A stretch of DNA of 5,216 nucleotides from Paracoccaceae bacterium (GCA_003535335.1 DOHJ01000150.1:51037-56252), one strand, 5' to 3'; positions 1 through 5,216 are shown, numbered from the stretch's first letter. Made by a program: numbers and translations. The notes: generated from the letters alone by a model not told the origin.

Positions 1-1006
1 AGAACACAAAAAACGGGTTTTTTCCGGCATTCAGCCCTCGGGTGGTTTGACGTTGGGCAATTATCTGGGCGCGATTAAACGCTTTGTTGAAATGCAGGAC
101 AGTGGCATTGAAACGATTTATTGCATGGTTGACCTGCACGCCATTACCGTCTGGCAGGACCCGGATAAATTGCGCCACGCCACCCGCGAATTATGCGCAG
201 GCTACATTGCGGCCGGTCTGGATCCGGCCAAATCGACCCTGTTTAACCAATCTCAGGTTTCTGCCCACGCCGAACTGGGCTGGATTTTTTCCTGTGTTGC
301 GCGCATGGGCTGGTTGAACCGGATGACCCAGTTCAAGGATAAGGCCGGCAAGAACCGCGAAAATGCCTCGGTTGGTTTGTTCAGCTATCCAACCCTGATG
401 GCGGCCGATATTTTGGCCTATCACGCAACCCACGTGCCGGTGGGCGAAGACCAAAAACAGCACATCGAACTAACCCGCGATATTGCCGCCAAGTTTAACC
501 ATGATTACGGGGTTGATTTTTTCCCGATCACTGAACCCGTGATCGAGGGCGAGGCAACGCGGGTGATGAGCTTGCGCGATGGCTCTAAAAAGATGTCAAA
601 ATCCGATCCGTCCGATAACAGCCGCATTAACATGACCGATGATTCCGACAAAATTGCGCAAAAGATACGCAAGGCAAAAACCGATCCTGATGGTTTGCCA
701 AGCGAGGCTAAAGGTCTGGAAGGGCGCCCCGAGGCGACCAATCTGGTGAATATTTATGCAGCTTTGGCTGACATGTCGGTTGATCAGGTTCTGGCAGATG
801 TGGGTGGCAAACAGTTTTCGGAATTCAAGCCGATGTTGTCCGAGCTGGCCGTTGCCAAACTGTCGCCGATTTCGGCCGAAATGGCCCGCCTGATGCAAGC
901 ACCGGATGAAATCGACACAATTTTACGCAAAGGTGCCGACAATGCCCGCGCGATTGCCGAGCCGATTTTGGCGGATGTGAAGCGCATAATCGGCATGGTT
1001 AACTAA
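1..1006 (+). CDS. trpS: Tryptophan--tRNA ligase (tryptophanyl-tRNA synthetase), 5' end outside window
   Basis: Class I aminoacyl-tRNA synthetase that charges tRNA-Trp with tryptophan using ATP, in the cytoplasm. The frame is open from the left edge (first full codon at 2) and gives 334 visible residues before TAA at 1004-1006. Bacterial TrpS is about 330-350 residues, so only a few N-terminal residues are missing. Numbering from the visible start: the fragment opens with the family-typical FSGIQPSG segment (7-14) followed by TLGN (17-20), the HIGH-equivalent ATP-binding motif. [10 protein letters not shown] (145-154) matches the conserved tryptophan/ATP pocket region, and KMSKS (197-201, bases 590-604) is the second class I signature. 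The TTG at 47 is internal, since the conserved FSGIQPSG lies upstream of it in frame. No convincing terminator follows. A 62-bp gap leads to the stress-protein gene on the same strand, so co-transcription is possible. Identity is very secure. Confidence 0.97.
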   Translation, partial: EHKKRVFSGIQPSGGLTLGNYLGAIKRFVEMQDSGIETIYCMVDLHAITVWQDPDKLRHATRELCAGYIAAGLDPAKSTLFNQSQVSAHAELGWIFSCVARMGWLNRMTQFKDKAGKNRENASVGLFSYPTLMAADILAYHATHVPVGEDQKQHIELTRDIAAKFNHDYGVDFFPITEPVIEGEATRVMSLRDGSKKMSKSDPSDNSRINMTDDSDKIAQKIRKAKTDPDGLPSEAKGLEGRPEATNLVNIYAALADMSVDQVLADVGGKQFSEFKPMLSELAVAKLSPISAEMARLMQAPDEIDTILRKGADNARAIAEPILADVKRIIGMVN

Positions 1007-1055
1007 AAAGCAAAGGTTGCAGGAACGCTTTCTCTGGTCCATTGTTACATCAACC

Positions 1056-1061
1056 AAGGAG
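1056..1061 (+). promoter_or_regulatory. Strong ribosome binding site fixing the universal stress protein start
   Basis: AAGGAG lies 7 nt upstream of the ATG at 1069. It decides the start in favour of that ATG over the in-frame TTG at 1042, which lies upstream of this site and would add nine residues not typical of Usp N-termini. Confidence 0.85.
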
Positions 1062-1068
1062 AACACCG

Positions 1069-1524
1069 ATGCGTAAATTTCTAGTGGTGCTGGATGAAAG
1101 CCGCGAATGTCTGAATGCGATGCGGTTTGCTGCGATGCGCGCAGCCCATACCGGTGGCGGCGTCGAGGTTTTAGCGGTCATTCCGCCGGATGAATTCAAC
1201 CACTGGATCGGTGTTGGCGATATCATGCGCGAAGAAACGCGCGAGAATATTCAGGTGCATTTCGAGGTTTTTGCAAAATGGATGCGCGACCGGCAGGGTG
1301 TTGATCCTGAATTGGTGATCCGCGAGGGTGAGCCGGTTGCCGAAATCTATGCGCAAATTGCCGAGGATACTGAAATTGGCGTTTTGGTTCTGGGGGCGGG
1401 CAGTGGTAAAAAGGGTCCCGGTCCGCTGATCTCCAAGTTGATGAAATCTGCCGAAGATTTACCGATACCGATTACCATTGTTCCCGGTAAAATGACAAAA
1501 GAACGGCTTGAGGCCATTACGTGA
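1069..1524 (+). CDS. Universal stress protein (UspA family), single domain
   Basis: Small cytoplasmic protein of 151 residues, the usual size for a single Usp domain; such proteins usually form dimers and many bind ATP. The N-terminus MRKFLVVLDES carries the first beta strand and the conserved Asp (D9) at the nucleotide site. The C-terminal part has strand VLVLG (105-109), a glycine-rich loop (109-120), and the final strand ITIVPG (135-140). The classical ATP motif G-x2-G-x9-G-S/T is recognisable only in altered form: G113-x2-G116-x9-K126-S127, with Lys in place of the last Gly and about four extra residues in the loop, so ATP binding is uncertain. The start at 1069 is supported by AAGGAG at 1056-1061. 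It lies between trpS and the nfuA-like gene, a context I recall as common in Rhodobacterales. The family is certain, but the specific stress role cannot be read from sequence. Confidence 0.92.
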   Translation: MRKFLVVLDESRECLNAMRFAAMRAAHTGGGVEVLAVIPPDEFNHWIGVGDIMREETRENIQVHFEVFAKWMRDRQGVDPELVIREGEPVAEIYAQIAEDTEIGVLVLGAGSGKKGPGPLISKLMKSAEDLPIPITIVPGKMTKERLEAIT

Positions 1525-1529
1525 TTTAA

Positions 1530-1546
1530 TTTAGAACAGTTCTAAA
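1530..1546. promoter_or_regulatory. Irr box (iron control element, ICE) upstream of nfuA-tsaB-rimI
   Basis: TTTAGAA-CAG-TTCTAAA is a perfect palindrome with 8-bp arms around a central A (1538). It matches every fixed position of the alphaproteobacterial ICE/Irr-box consensus, TTTAGAA-N3-TTCTAAA. Irr is a Fur-superfamily regulator that responds to haem/iron status and is active when iron is scarce. The box starts 6 nt after the usp stop and ends 4 nt before the -35 of the nfuA promoter, centred near -48 from the predicted transcription start. By general Irr behaviour, boxes upstream of -35 tend to activate and boxes over the promoter tend to repress. This site is close enough to the -35 that either is possible, with activation somewhat favoured by position. 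Target gene function (Fe-S assembly) fits. The irr gene itself is not in the window. Confidence 0.82.
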
Positions 1547-1550
1547 CCCC

Positions 1551-1579
1551 TTGACAGCCAGCTAACGCAAGCGCATATT
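1551..1579 (+). promoter_or_regulatory. Predicted sigma-70-type promoter of nfuA-tsaB-rimI
   Basis: A perfect -35 box TTGACA (1551-1556) is followed by an optimal 17-nt spacer and CATATT (1574-1579), which matches TATAAT at four of six positions. Transcription would start near 1586, giving a leader of about 20 nt before the ATG at 1606. It lies between the Irr box and the gene. The transcription start is inferred. Confidence 0.72.
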
Positions 1580-1605
1580 TGTGTCCGAGCAATGAGGTAT
1601 GCAAA

Positions 1606-2169
1606 ATGTTTATCCAAACCGAATCGACCCCAAATCCGGCAACTTTGAAATTTCTGCCCGGCAAATCTGTGCTTGACGCAGGCACCGCAGATTTCCCAAC
1701 GCTGAAAGATGCGGCAAAATCCCCGTTGGCCCAACGAATTTTTGGGCTTTCCGGCATTAACGGTGTTTTTCTGGGCATTGATTTTATCACCGTGACCAAA
1801 GACGATAGTCTGGCATGGGAGCATATTAAACCCGCAATTTTGGGCGCGATTATGGAGCATTACCAGTCCGGTGATGACGCAATTATTGGCGCGGCTGAAA
1901 ATGCCGGCCATGCCGATCATGATAATGGTGAACATAATGAAGTTATCGTTCAAATCAAAGAGTTGCTGGACACCCGCGTGCGCCCCGCCGTGGCCCAAGA
2001 CGGCGGTGACATTACGTTTCACGGCTTTGATCAGGGCGTGGTTTATCTGCATATGCAAGGTGCCTGTGCGGGTTGCCCGTCATCGACTGTGACCCTGAAA
2101 ATGGGCATTGAAAACCTGTTGCGCCATTTCATCCCCGAAGTAACCGAGGTTCGCGCGGTTGAGCTCTGA
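1606..2169 (+). CDS. nfuA: Nfu-type Fe-S cluster carrier/scaffold protein (Nfu_N + NifU C-terminal domain)
   Basis: Cytoplasmic iron-sulfur protein that receives a cluster from the assembly machinery and passes it to target enzymes. The protein has 187 residues. The N-terminal Nfu_N domain spans about 1-87, beginning MFIQTESTPNPATLKFLPG, which is diagnostic of mitochondrial/alphaproteobacterial Nfu. A polar linker follows (about 88-111, with His at 102, 105 and 110), then a C-terminal NifU domain (about 112-187) with the cluster-binding CAGC motif (C154, C157); two subunits would share one [4Fe-4S] cluster. The start at ATG 1606 has GAGG at 1594-1597, 8 nt away. The in-frame TTG at 1579 overlaps the predicted -10 and is unlikely. 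An Irr box and promoter precede it, suggesting iron-dependent expression. Its 3' end overlaps tsaB by 11 nt. Domain layout matches alphaproteobacterial and eukaryotic Nfu rather than the A-type-fused NfuA of E. coli, so the symbol is used loosely. Confidence 0.94.
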   Translation: MFIQTESTPNPATLKFLPGKSVLDAGTADFPTLKDAAKSPLAQRIFGLSGINGVFLGIDFITVTKDDSLAWEHIKPAILGAIMEHYQSGDDAIIGAAENAGHADHDNGEHNEVIVQIKELLDTRVRPAVAQDGGDITFHGFDQGVVYLHMQGACAGCPSSTVTLKMGIENLLRHFIPEVTEVRAVEL

Positions 2170-2767
2170 ACCTCTAATTTTGGCTTTTGACACATCCGCC
2201 CCGCATGTCGCAGCGGCTTTGTTGTCAGGTGATAAAATAATATCCGAGCGTATTGAGCCGATGCAAAAGGGACAGGCAGAACGCCTGTTTTCGCTCTTGG
2301 AAGAGCTTTTGACCGAGGCAAAGATCATGTGGTCCGATTTGAGCGCCATTGGTGTTGGCGTTGGGCCGGGCAATTTTACCGGCATCCGCATTTCTGTCTC
2401 TGCCGCCCGTGGCTTGTCCCTGTCGCTGGGCATCCCCGCAGTTGGTGTTTCCAGCTTTGAAGCACAAGCGATTGATCTGGCGCGCCCTGTGACGTCAATC
2501 ATCGATGCAAGGCGGGAAATGGTGTATATTCAAGAGTTAAGCGAGAGCGCTGAAAGCCTGCCGGAACTGATCAACATGGATGAATTGCTGATCCGAACCA
2601 AGGGGTTAAGCACTGTAGGGCCAATGCAAAGCGTTTCGGTTGTGGCCATCGCGCGGATCGCCAAACAGCGTTATACAGAGTGCAATTTAGCCCGCCCAAC
2701 CCCGCTTTATGTGCGCGCACCCGATGCGGCGCCGCCACGTGATCCGGCCCCTGTTATTTTGCCATGA
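2159..2767 (+). CDS. tsaB: tRNA threonylcarbamoyladenosine biosynthesis protein TsaB (TTG start)
   Basis: Non-catalytic ASKHA-fold partner of TsaD. With TsaE it forms the complex that transfers threonylcarbamoyl from TsaC-made threonylcarbamoyl-AMP onto A37 of ANN-decoding tRNAs (t6A). The protein has 202 residues, near the usual 220-230. Visible motifs: LAFDTS (8-13, phosphate-1-type strand); the family hallmark GVGPGNFTGIRI (67-78); IDARREMVY (115-123), matching the conserved DARxxEVY block; and the C-terminal PLYVRAPDA (182-190). The start is TTG at 2159, with GAGG at 2146-2149 nine nt upstream, and no ATG exists before the conserved first strand. It overlaps the end of the nfuA-like gene by 11 nt and the rimI start by 4 nt (ATGA), so translation is probably coupled across all three. 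Identity is secure; the exact start is less so, with TTG 2180 as the alternative. Confidence 0.93.
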   Translation: MSSEPLILAFDTSAPHVAAALLSGDKIISERIEPMQKGQAERLFSLLEELLTEAKIMWSDLSAIGVGVGPGNFTGIRISVSAARGLSLSLGIPAVGVSSFEAQAIDLARPVTSIIDARREMVYIQELSESAESLPELINMDELLIRTKGLSTVGPMQSVSVVAIARIAKQRYTECNLARPTPLYVRAPDAAPPRDPAPVILP

Positions 2768-3177
2768 CACCTGACGCGCTTGCAGCGCTGCACGCCAAAT
2801 GTTTCGAAATGCCGCGCCCTTGGAGTGCTGCCGAATTCAACAGCATGTTGCAGTCTTACGGCGTGTTTTTGAAATCCTGCGAGACGGGGTTTATTTTGGG
2901 CCGCGAAGTTGCCGGCGAGGCGGAAATACTGACATTGGCTGTGGATCCGGCGCGACAAAGACAAGGCTATGGCAAGGTTTTGTTAACCATGTTTGAACAA
3001 GAGTCCTTGGCGCTATCTGCCCGTGTGGCTTTTTTGGAAGTTGCGGAAAATAACACGGCTGCGTGTGCGCTTTACAGCGCCGCCGGGTATTGCGAATCTG
3101 GTCGCAGGCCCGGTTATTACCGCAGCGCAGGTGGTGAAAATATAGCCGCGATAACCTTGCGTAAGGCGCTGATTTGA
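2764..3177 (+). CDS. rimI: Ribosomal protein/N-terminal alanine N-acetyltransferase RimI (GNAT family)
   Basis: GNAT-fold acetyltransferase of 137 residues, predicted to transfer acetyl from acetyl-CoA to the N-terminal alanine of ribosomal protein S18 and possibly other proteins, in the cytoplasm. The acetyl-CoA loop is R-Q-G-Y-G (66-70) within DPARQRQGYGKVLL (61-74), preceded by strand ILTLAV. The RimI-typical C-terminal block LEVAENNTAACALYSAAGY (91-109) carries the conserved E, N and LY residues, followed by GRRPGYY (113-119). The ATG at 2764 overlaps the tsaB stop as ATGA, a classic translational-coupling arrangement, and tsaB-rimI is a widely conserved pair. It appears to be the last gene of the nfuA-tsaB-rimI unit, since a 190-bp gap follows. 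The assignment to RimI rather than another GNAT rests on the C-terminal block and the neighbourhood. Confidence 0.9.
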   Translation: MTPDALAALHAKCFEMPRPWSAAEFNSMLQSYGVFLKSCETGFILGREVAGEAEILTLAVDPARQRQGYGKVLLTMFEQESLALSARVAFLEVAENNTAACALYSAAGYCESGRRPGYYRSAGGENIAAITLRKALI

Positions 3178-3236
3178 GTCTGGTTTTAGCAGATTTAGGA
3201 CCTCTCTGGCAAAAACCGGCTTGAAGTTGTGAACAA

Positions 3237-3277
3237 AAGCCAGATTGCTATTGACCGCAACCGTCACCTGCTGGCTT
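3237..3277. repeat. 7-bp inverted repeat AAGCCAG/CTGGCTT bracketing the putative promoter
   Basis: AAGCCAG (3237-3243) and its exact reverse complement CTGGCTT (3271-3277) are separated by 27 nt. The left arm sits just upstream of the -35 candidate and the right arm covers part of the -10 candidate. This could be a pair of operator half-sites or chance; the arms are short and imperfectly placed for one dimeric site. Confidence 0.35.
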
Positions 3278-3280
3278 AAT
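3251..3280 (+). promoter_or_regulatory. Candidate promoter of the Bmp-family ABC transporter operon
   Basis: TTGACC (3251-3256, five of six -35 positions) is followed by an 18-nt spacer and CTTAAT (3275-3280, four of six -10 positions). Transcription would start near 3287, giving a leader of about 80 nt. It is the best sigma-70-type match I found in the gap, but spacer length and -10 quality are modest. Confidence 0.48.
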
Positions 3281-3281
3281 T

Positions 3282-3344
3282 ACAGATGATCTTTGAAATG
3301 ATCTGTGCGCTGATCCGGGTTCTGCCCTGTTTGGGCCGCAAACC
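3282..3344 (+). promoter_or_regulatory. Hairpin-capable 5' leader of the Bmp-family gene
   Basis: Two weak foldable elements are seen. ACAGAT (3282-3287) can pair with ATCTGT (3301-3306); the heptamer ATGATCT also occurs twice here (3286-3292 and 3298-3304). GGTT-CT-GCCC (3318-3327) can pair with GGGC-CGCA-AACC (3333-3344) around a 5-nt loop. With the predicted start near 3287 only the second lies wholly in the transcript. I do not recognise a known riboswitch, so a regulatory role is a guess. Confidence 0.25.
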
Positions 3345-3367
3345 AATAACTATTTCGGGAGAAAAAC

Positions 3368-4360
3368 ATGACCTTCACACAAAAAATCCTTGGCGCGACT
3401 GCCACGCTGGCGCTGAGCGCCGGTGCAGCTGCTGCTGATCCTGCCATCATCTTTGATATGGGCGGTAAATTCGATAAATCGTTCAACGAAGCGGCTTATA
3501 CCGGTGCCAAGAAATGGGCCGACGAAACCGGCGGTAAATTTCGCGACATTGAAATGACCTCCGAGGCGCAACGCGAACAGGCTCTGCGCCGCTTTGCTGA
3601 AAAAGGCTTTAACCCTGTGGTCATGACCGGCTTTGCCTTTGGTTCCAGCCTTGATACTGTTGCACAGGATTTCCCTGATACAAAATTTGCCATCATCGAT
3701 ATGGTGGTTAATCAGCCAAATGTGCGCTCGGTTGTGTTCAAGGAACAAGAGGGTTCCTATCTGGTTGGCATGATGGCGGCTATGGCCTCTAAAACCGGCA
3801 CGGTCGGCTTTATCGGTGGCATGGATATTCCGCTGATTCAGGCCTTTGCCTGCGGTTATGCCCAAGGTGTAAAAGCGGCTAATCCCGATGCTAAAATTAT
3901 TCAGAACATGACAGGGACCACCCCTGCCGCATGGAATGATCCGGTGAAAGGTGGCGAGCTGACCAAAGCCCAGATTTCAAAAGGCTCTGACGTGGTATTT
4001 GCTGCGGCTGGCGGCACTGGCGTTGGTGTGCTGCAAACTGCTGCTGACAACGGCATTCTGGCAATCGGTGTGGATAGCAACCAAAACCACCTGCATCCGG
4101 GCACGATGCTGACCTCGATGGTCAAGCGTGTTGATGTGGCTGTTTATAATGCGTTTAAGGCCGGCACCGATCTGAAAACCGGTGTTGTTGACAATCTGGG
4201 TCTGGCCGAAGGTGGCGTGGATTTTGCTATGGACGAGCATAACAAAGATCTGGTTTCGGCAGAAATGCTGACCGCTGTTAATGCAGCCAAAGCCAAAATC
4301 ATTGCTGGCGAAATTAAAGTTCATGACTACAGATCTGATAACACTTGTCCGGTGAAATAA
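3368..4360 (+). CDS. Bmp/PnrA-family ABC transporter substrate-binding protein (probable nucleoside binding)
   Basis: Periplasmic solute-binding component of an ABC importer, 330 residues before processing. Residues 1-23 form a signal peptide: Lys at 6, a hydrophobic Ala/Leu-rich core and a probable cut after AAA (21-23) before D24. There is no lipobox Cys, so a soluble periplasmic protein rather than a lipoprotein is expected. The mature N-terminus has FDMGGKFDKSFNEAAYTG (29-46), the hallmark of the Bmp family (PF02608), whose characterised members bind purine nucleosides. GVDSNQ (234-239) and the TSMVKR segment after it are further conserved ligand-site regions. The only cysteines are C162 and C327, a possible disulfide pair. 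GGGAG (3357-3361) sits 6 nt before the ATG. The next gene, 6 nt downstream, encodes the matching ATPase. Nucleoside specificity is inferred from family, since some homologues carry other ligands. Confidence 0.92.
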   Translation: MTFTQKILGATATLALSAGAAAADPAIIFDMGGKFDKSFNEAAYTGAKKWADETGGKFRDIEMTSEAQREQALRRFAEKGFNPVVMTGFAFGSSLDTVAQDFPDTKFAIIDMVVNQPNVRSVVFKEQEGSYLVGMMAAMASKTGTVGFIGGMDIPLIQAFACGYAQGVKAANPDAKIIQNMTGTTPAAWNDPVKGGELTKAQISKGSDVVFAAAGGTGVGVLQTAADNGILAIGVDSNQNHLHPGTMLTSMVKRVDVAVYNAFKAGTDLKTGVVDNLGLAEGGVDFAMDEHNKDLVSAEMLTAVNAAKAKIIAGEIKVHDYRSDNTCPVK

Positions 4361-4366
4361 TTTCAG

Positions 4367-5216
4367 ATGAGTAGTGAAGACACCAAGGGGCGCCAGGCAA
4401 CTGGCGCTCCGGCGATTGAACTTATCGGCATTTCCAAGGCCTTCGGTCCGGTGCAGGCAAACAAGGATATTTCGCTGTCGGTGGCGCGTGGCTCGATCCA
4501 CGGGATTGTGGGCGAAAACGGGGCCGGAAAATCCACCCTGATGTCGATCCTTTACGGGGTTTACAAATCAGACGCGGGCGAAATTTTCATCGGTGGTAAA
4601 AAGACCCTGATCCACGATAGCGCGGCCGCAATTGCCGCCGGGATCGGCATGGTGCACCAGCACTTTAAACTGGTTGAAAATTTCACAGTTCTGGAAAATG
4701 TTATTTTAGGCATGGAGGATGGCGGGCTGTTAAAGCCGTCACTGGCCAAGGCCCGAAAACTGTTGCAAAAATTGTCTGATGAATATGAATTAAGCGTTGA
4801 TCCTGACGCCTTGATTGAAAACCTGTCGGTCGGGCATCAGCAGCGCGTTGAAATCCTCAAAGCGCTGTATCGGCAGGCCGATATTCTGATTTTGGATGAA
4901 CCTACAGGGGTTTTGACGCCGGCCGAGGCAGATCATCTGTTTCGGATTTTGAACGGGCTAAAGGATGAAGGTAAAACCATTATCCTGATCACCCATAAAC
5001 TGCGTGAAATCATGGAAATTACCGACACGGTTTCGGTGATGCGCCGTGGCAAAATGACGGCAACGGTAAAAACCAAAGACACCAGTCCGGCCCAGCTGGC
5101 CGAGCTGATGGTTGGTCGCAAAGTGTTGCTACAAATTGATAAAAAACCTGCCCAACCCGGCGCGCCGATCCTTGAGGTCGAAAACCTGCAAGTCACTGAT
5201 GACAAAGGTGTTAAAC
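4367..5216 (+). CDS. ABC transporter ATP-binding protein, simple sugar/nucleoside importer type, 3' end outside window
   Basis: Tandem-domain ATPase that powers import of the ligand delivered by the upstream binding protein, acting at the inner face of the cytoplasmic membrane. 283 of an expected ~510-530 residues are visible. The first nucleotide-binding domain is complete: Walker A GENGAGKST (49-57), Q-loop Q98 in MVHQHF, signature LSVGHQQRVEI (153-163, the variant usual for this subfamily instead of LSGGQ), Walker B ILILDEP (173-179) and switch H210. ILEVENL (268-274) begins the second domain, cut by the window edge. The start is ATG 4367, 6 nt after the stop of the binding-protein gene and in the same frame. 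No good Shine-Dalgarno is present (nearest GGTG at 4351-4354, 12 nt away), so translation probably depends on coupling. A stable hairpin covers codons 7-15. Residues 1-16 precede the first strand. Related to the NupO/YufO type. Confidence 0.94.
   Translation, partial: MSSEDTKGRQATGAPAIELIGISKAFGPVQANKDISLSVARGSIHGIVGENGAGKSTLMSILYGVYKSDAGEIFIGGKKTLIHDSAAAIAAGIGMVHQHFKLVENFTVLENVILGMEDGGLLKPSLAKARKLLQKLSDEYELSVDPDALIENLSVGHQQRVEILKALYRQADILILDEPTGVLTPAEADHLFRILNGLKDEGKTIILITHKLREIMEITDTVSVMRRGKMTATVKTKDTSPAQLAELMVGRKVLLQIDKKPAQPGAPILEVENLQVTDDKGVK
4387..4410 (+). promoter_or_regulatory. Stable GCAA-tetraloop hairpin at the binding protein/ATPase junction
   Basis: In RNA, GCGCCAG (4390-4396) pairs perfectly with CTGGCGC (4401-4407) around a GCAA (GNRA) tetraloop. 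The stem extends by a G-U pair (4389/4408) and two G-C pairs (4388/4409, 4387/4410), making 10 bp in all. It begins 27 nt after the stop codon of the binding-protein gene and 20 nt after the first base of the ATPase start codon. No T-run follows, so it is not an intrinsic terminator. Such hairpins downstream of binding-protein genes can shield the upstream mRNA from 3' exonucleases; that role here is inference. Confidence 0.6.

Larger units (their letters stand above)
3178..3367 (+). other. 190-bp intergenic region between rimI and the Bmp-family gene
   Basis: No coding potential is evident. The first ~55 bp hold no clear intrinsic terminator for the rimI unit: there is no GC-rich hairpin followed by a T-run. 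The second half contains a candidate promoter (3251-3280), an inverted repeat (3237-3243 with 3271-3277), a hairpin-capable leader (3282-3344) and a Shine-Dalgarno GGGAG (3357-3361), 6 nt before the ATG. Confidence 0.7.

Noticed and set aside
8..23. A6-C-GG-G-T6 inverted repeat at the left edge, resembling a terminator stem or a slippage site
   Set aside because: It encodes in-frame residues of the TrpS N-terminus immediately before the conserved FSGIQPSG; the pairing is A/T-dominated with an impossible 2-nt loop. Chance codon use explains it.
47..49. TTG at 47 as the trpS start
   Set aside because: Conserved TrpS residues are encoded in frame upstream (bases 20-43), so the gene begins outside the window.
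1007..1031. AAAGC/GCTTT as a terminator after trpS
   Set aside because: Only 5 bp around a 15-nt loop and no T-run; too weak to call.
1042..1053. TTGTTACATCAA as an FNR/Anr-type site before the stress-protein gene
   Set aside because: The TTG and CAA halves span 12 nt instead of the required 14, and the inner positions do not match TTGAT-N4-ATCAA.
1530..1546. The palindrome after usp as an intrinsic terminator
   Set aside because: The stem is A/T-rich, leaves a 1-nt loop and is followed by C's rather than a T-run; it fits a protein-binding site far better.
1531..2058. Long reverse-strand open frame opposite the nfuA-like gene
   Set aside because: It is the shadow of a clearly conserved gene; its translation shows no recognisable domain and it runs across the Irr box and promoter.
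3178..3367. Classical guanine/adenine purine riboswitch in the bmp leader
   Set aside because: The three-way-junction layout and conserved loop sequences of that class are not visible, and the class is mostly found in Firmicutes.
3350..3865. Reverse-strand open frame opposite the Bmp-family gene, and the similar one at 3977-4501
   Set aside because: Both lie antisense to well-conserved coding sequence, have low-complexity His/Gly/Arg-type shadow composition and lack supporting start signals.
4358..4369. Binding protein and ATPase as one readthrough fusion (same frame, TAA-TTT-CAG-ATG)
   Set aside because: The product would join an exported protein to a cytoplasmic ATPase; the separation by a normal TAA and a new ATG is the ordinary operon arrangement.

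Overview
The window reads as a piece of an alphaproteobacterial chromosome, most likely from a marine Rhodobacterales (roseobacter-type) bacterium with only moderate GC. This rests on the protein sequences, on a gene order I recall as common in that group (trpS, universal stress protein, Nfu-type Fe-S protein, tsaB, rimI), and on a perfect match to the alphaproteobacterial Irr iron box. The species cannot be named from the sequence alone. All six genes, plus the open-ended one at the right edge, lie on the + strand. I see no mobile element, CRISPR array, tRNA or rRNA.

Left part (1-3177) is housekeeping. trpS enters from the left edge, missing only its extreme N-terminus. A universal stress protein follows at 1069-1524. 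After it comes a short intergenic region that packs a 17-bp perfect Irr-box palindrome (1530-1546) directly upstream of a good sigma-70-type promoter (1551-1579). That promoter should drive a tight three-gene unit: nfuA-like (1606-2169), tsaB (2159-2767, overlapping by 11 nt, TTG start) and rimI (2764-3177, ATGA overlap). This puts an Fe-S cluster carrier, a component of the tRNA t6A-modification machinery and a ribosomal/N-terminal acetyltransferase under apparent iron control.

Middle (3178-3367) is a 190-bp non-coding gap with a candidate promoter (3251-3280), a 7-bp inverted repeat bracketing it (3237-3277), and a short leader that can fold into two hairpins before a clear Shine-Dalgarno sequence.

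Right part (3368-5216) is the start of an ABC import operon: a periplasmic Bmp/PnrA-family substrate-binding protein (3368-4360), then, 6 nt later, a tandem-domain ATPase of the simple sugar/nucleoside type (4367 to beyond the edge). Permease genes are expected outside the window. Purine or other nucleosides are the likely cargo. A very stable hairpin with a GCAA tetraloop (4387-4410) lies within the first codons of the ATPase gene and may set the expression ratio between binding protein and ATPase.

The gene content is ordinary. The points most worth checking are the Irr box in front of nfuA-tsaB-rimI and the hairpin at the binding protein/ATPase junction.
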